Below, in pieces: positions 63,252-64,000 of a stretch of 64,000 nucleotides of DNA. Each line of letters starts with the position of its first letter. The first letter of the stretch is position 1. The DNA is from Paragorgia papillata. Its lineage: Eukaryota > Cnidaria > Anthozoa > Scleralcyonacea > Coralliidae. The DNA is taken from the NCBI GenBank assembly GCA_035771165.1, contig JAWNZC010000314.1, forward strand, positions 4,317,001-4,381,000. Reading direction: 5' to 3'. The translations under genes were made by a program, and so were the position numbers. The notes under the pieces were generated by a model. That model made no database searches. It had not been told where the DNA came from and saw nothing but the letters and a program-made list of their open reading frames with translations.

Positions 63252-63547
63252 GAGCACGGATGGCGTGTGCTGTTAGGGCGCTGCCTCTTCACCAATAGTT
63301 AAGCCCGGTTGAACGGGGTTAGTTCTTGGATGGGTGACCGTCTGGGAACAGCCCCGTTCTCGAGCTTGGGACTCATGTGAGTAGAGTTTAGTTGGTCTCT
63401 CCTGTGCTCCGAGGGTTTTTCGCCGGGTTCTCCGGTTTTCCTCCCTCCGTAAAATCAACGCCTAGGACTTAGCTGGGATCCGTGGTCTGAACTGTGTCGA
63501 ATGGCGGCTGCTTAAAGCGCCTTTGATATCGGCCTCGACACGGCCAC
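63252..63547 (+). mobile_element. 5S rRNA-derived SINE, copy 2
   Basis: Same order as copy 1: 5S-like promoter block (GTTAAGCCCGGTTGAACGGG, TTGGATGGGTGACCGTCTGG), then TCTCCTGTGCTCCGAGGG, CCGGGTTCTCCGGTTTTCC and a body ending CCTCGACACGGCCAC. It ends at the same place as copy 1, defining the element's 3' limit. Confidence 0.88.
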
Positions 63548-63758
63548 ATTGAAAAATCCTTAGGAGTAATATGATTGTAAAGATACACGTTTGATGTATT
63601 CTAATGAAAGACCATTACCATTATAAGCTGTTTACGGCAGTTTGAACTATGATGACGTGTGTATCGACAGGAAACTATGTATATGCATGTAGTTGATAAG
63701 CTGTCCATAGTTTGAACTATATGGTTTGAACAATCGAAATAGTCAGGAATTCTTTTAT

Positions 63759-64000
63759 CCATAGTCAATCGAGATACGGTCTGGGAACTCAGCAAACTTC
63801 AAAGCGCCTATAATGAGCTGTGATTTTATGTTGAACCGTACCTTACACCGTGCACATCCTTTGTTTTAGGTTTATTAATATTTAAATAGCACTGTTGAGT
63901 GATTGAACTGAAACATGGCTATTATTGGACAATTCGTTCATTATACTAAAATACAATGTGTTCAGTAACCGTGCATCGTGCACAAAAATGCATAAAGGCG
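63759..64000 (+). mobile_element. MITE family M1, copy 5, cut by the window edge
   Basis: Begins CCATAGTCAATCGAGATACG and matches copy 3 to the last base of the window. Confidence 0.85.

Overview
The window looks like AT-rich, intron-bearing animal DNA, probably from a marine invertebrate and most likely a cnidarian. That placement is inference, from a tandem von Willebrand factor A (vWA) gene, CR1-like LINE remnants, 5S-rRNA-derived and tRNA-derived SINEs, hammerhead-ribozyme-like retroelement scraps and a very high density of foldback MITEs. There is no operon or other prokaryotic organisation.

One protein-coding gene is well supported. It lies on the minus strand from a probable signal-peptide exon near 62.3 kb to a stop codon at 37,364, followed by an AATAAA signal. 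Twelve exons (58,582 down to 37,364) encode six consecutive vWA domains. Each domain is made by exactly two exons: a first half carrying the DxSxS metal loop and a second half carrying the TDG loop. Introns inside a domain are phase 0 and introns between domains are phase 1. The twelve exons plus the signal exon sum to a whole number of codons (about 1,243 residues). Every domain is bracketed by cysteines, as in matrilins and the collagen VI alpha chains, so the product is probably a secreted extracellular-matrix or adhesion protein. The metal site (MIDAS) is intact in domains 1, 5 and 6 and eroded in domains 2, 3 and 4.

About 0-37 kb has no recognisable host gene beyond one weak candidate exon (32,554-32,721). 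Main items: a hAT-type MITE with an 8-bp target duplication inside an older foldback element (2.3-3.1 kb); a 0.59-kb CT microsatellite (4.1 kb); a CR1-like LINE remnant (9.0-10.3 kb); a 3.1-kb minisatellite of about 155 units of 20 bp (10.8-14.0 kb); a large direct duplication (14.80-18.54 kb and 19.10-27.50 kb) whose second copy holds about 22 tandem 122-bp units; foldback elements, a 5S-derived SINE and a LINE 3' end (28.3-31.3 kb); and a strand-switching satellite built on CGATTTGTTG (34.3-35.0 kb).

The most distinctive structural result is that the 122-bp satellite unit is the inverted 3' part of the tRNA-derived SINE seen intact at 61.4-61.7 kb, so a SINE tail has become a tandem array. 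The introns of the vWA gene are themselves filled with simple repeats (TCTA/TCTG, GGAT, ATTGT, CAAA, TGACGT-rich and polypyrimidine tracts), MITEs flanked by TTAA, and a 5S-SINE. Six short segments fit the hammerhead ribozyme core with matching stem I arms, as expected of decayed Penelope-like or related retroelements.
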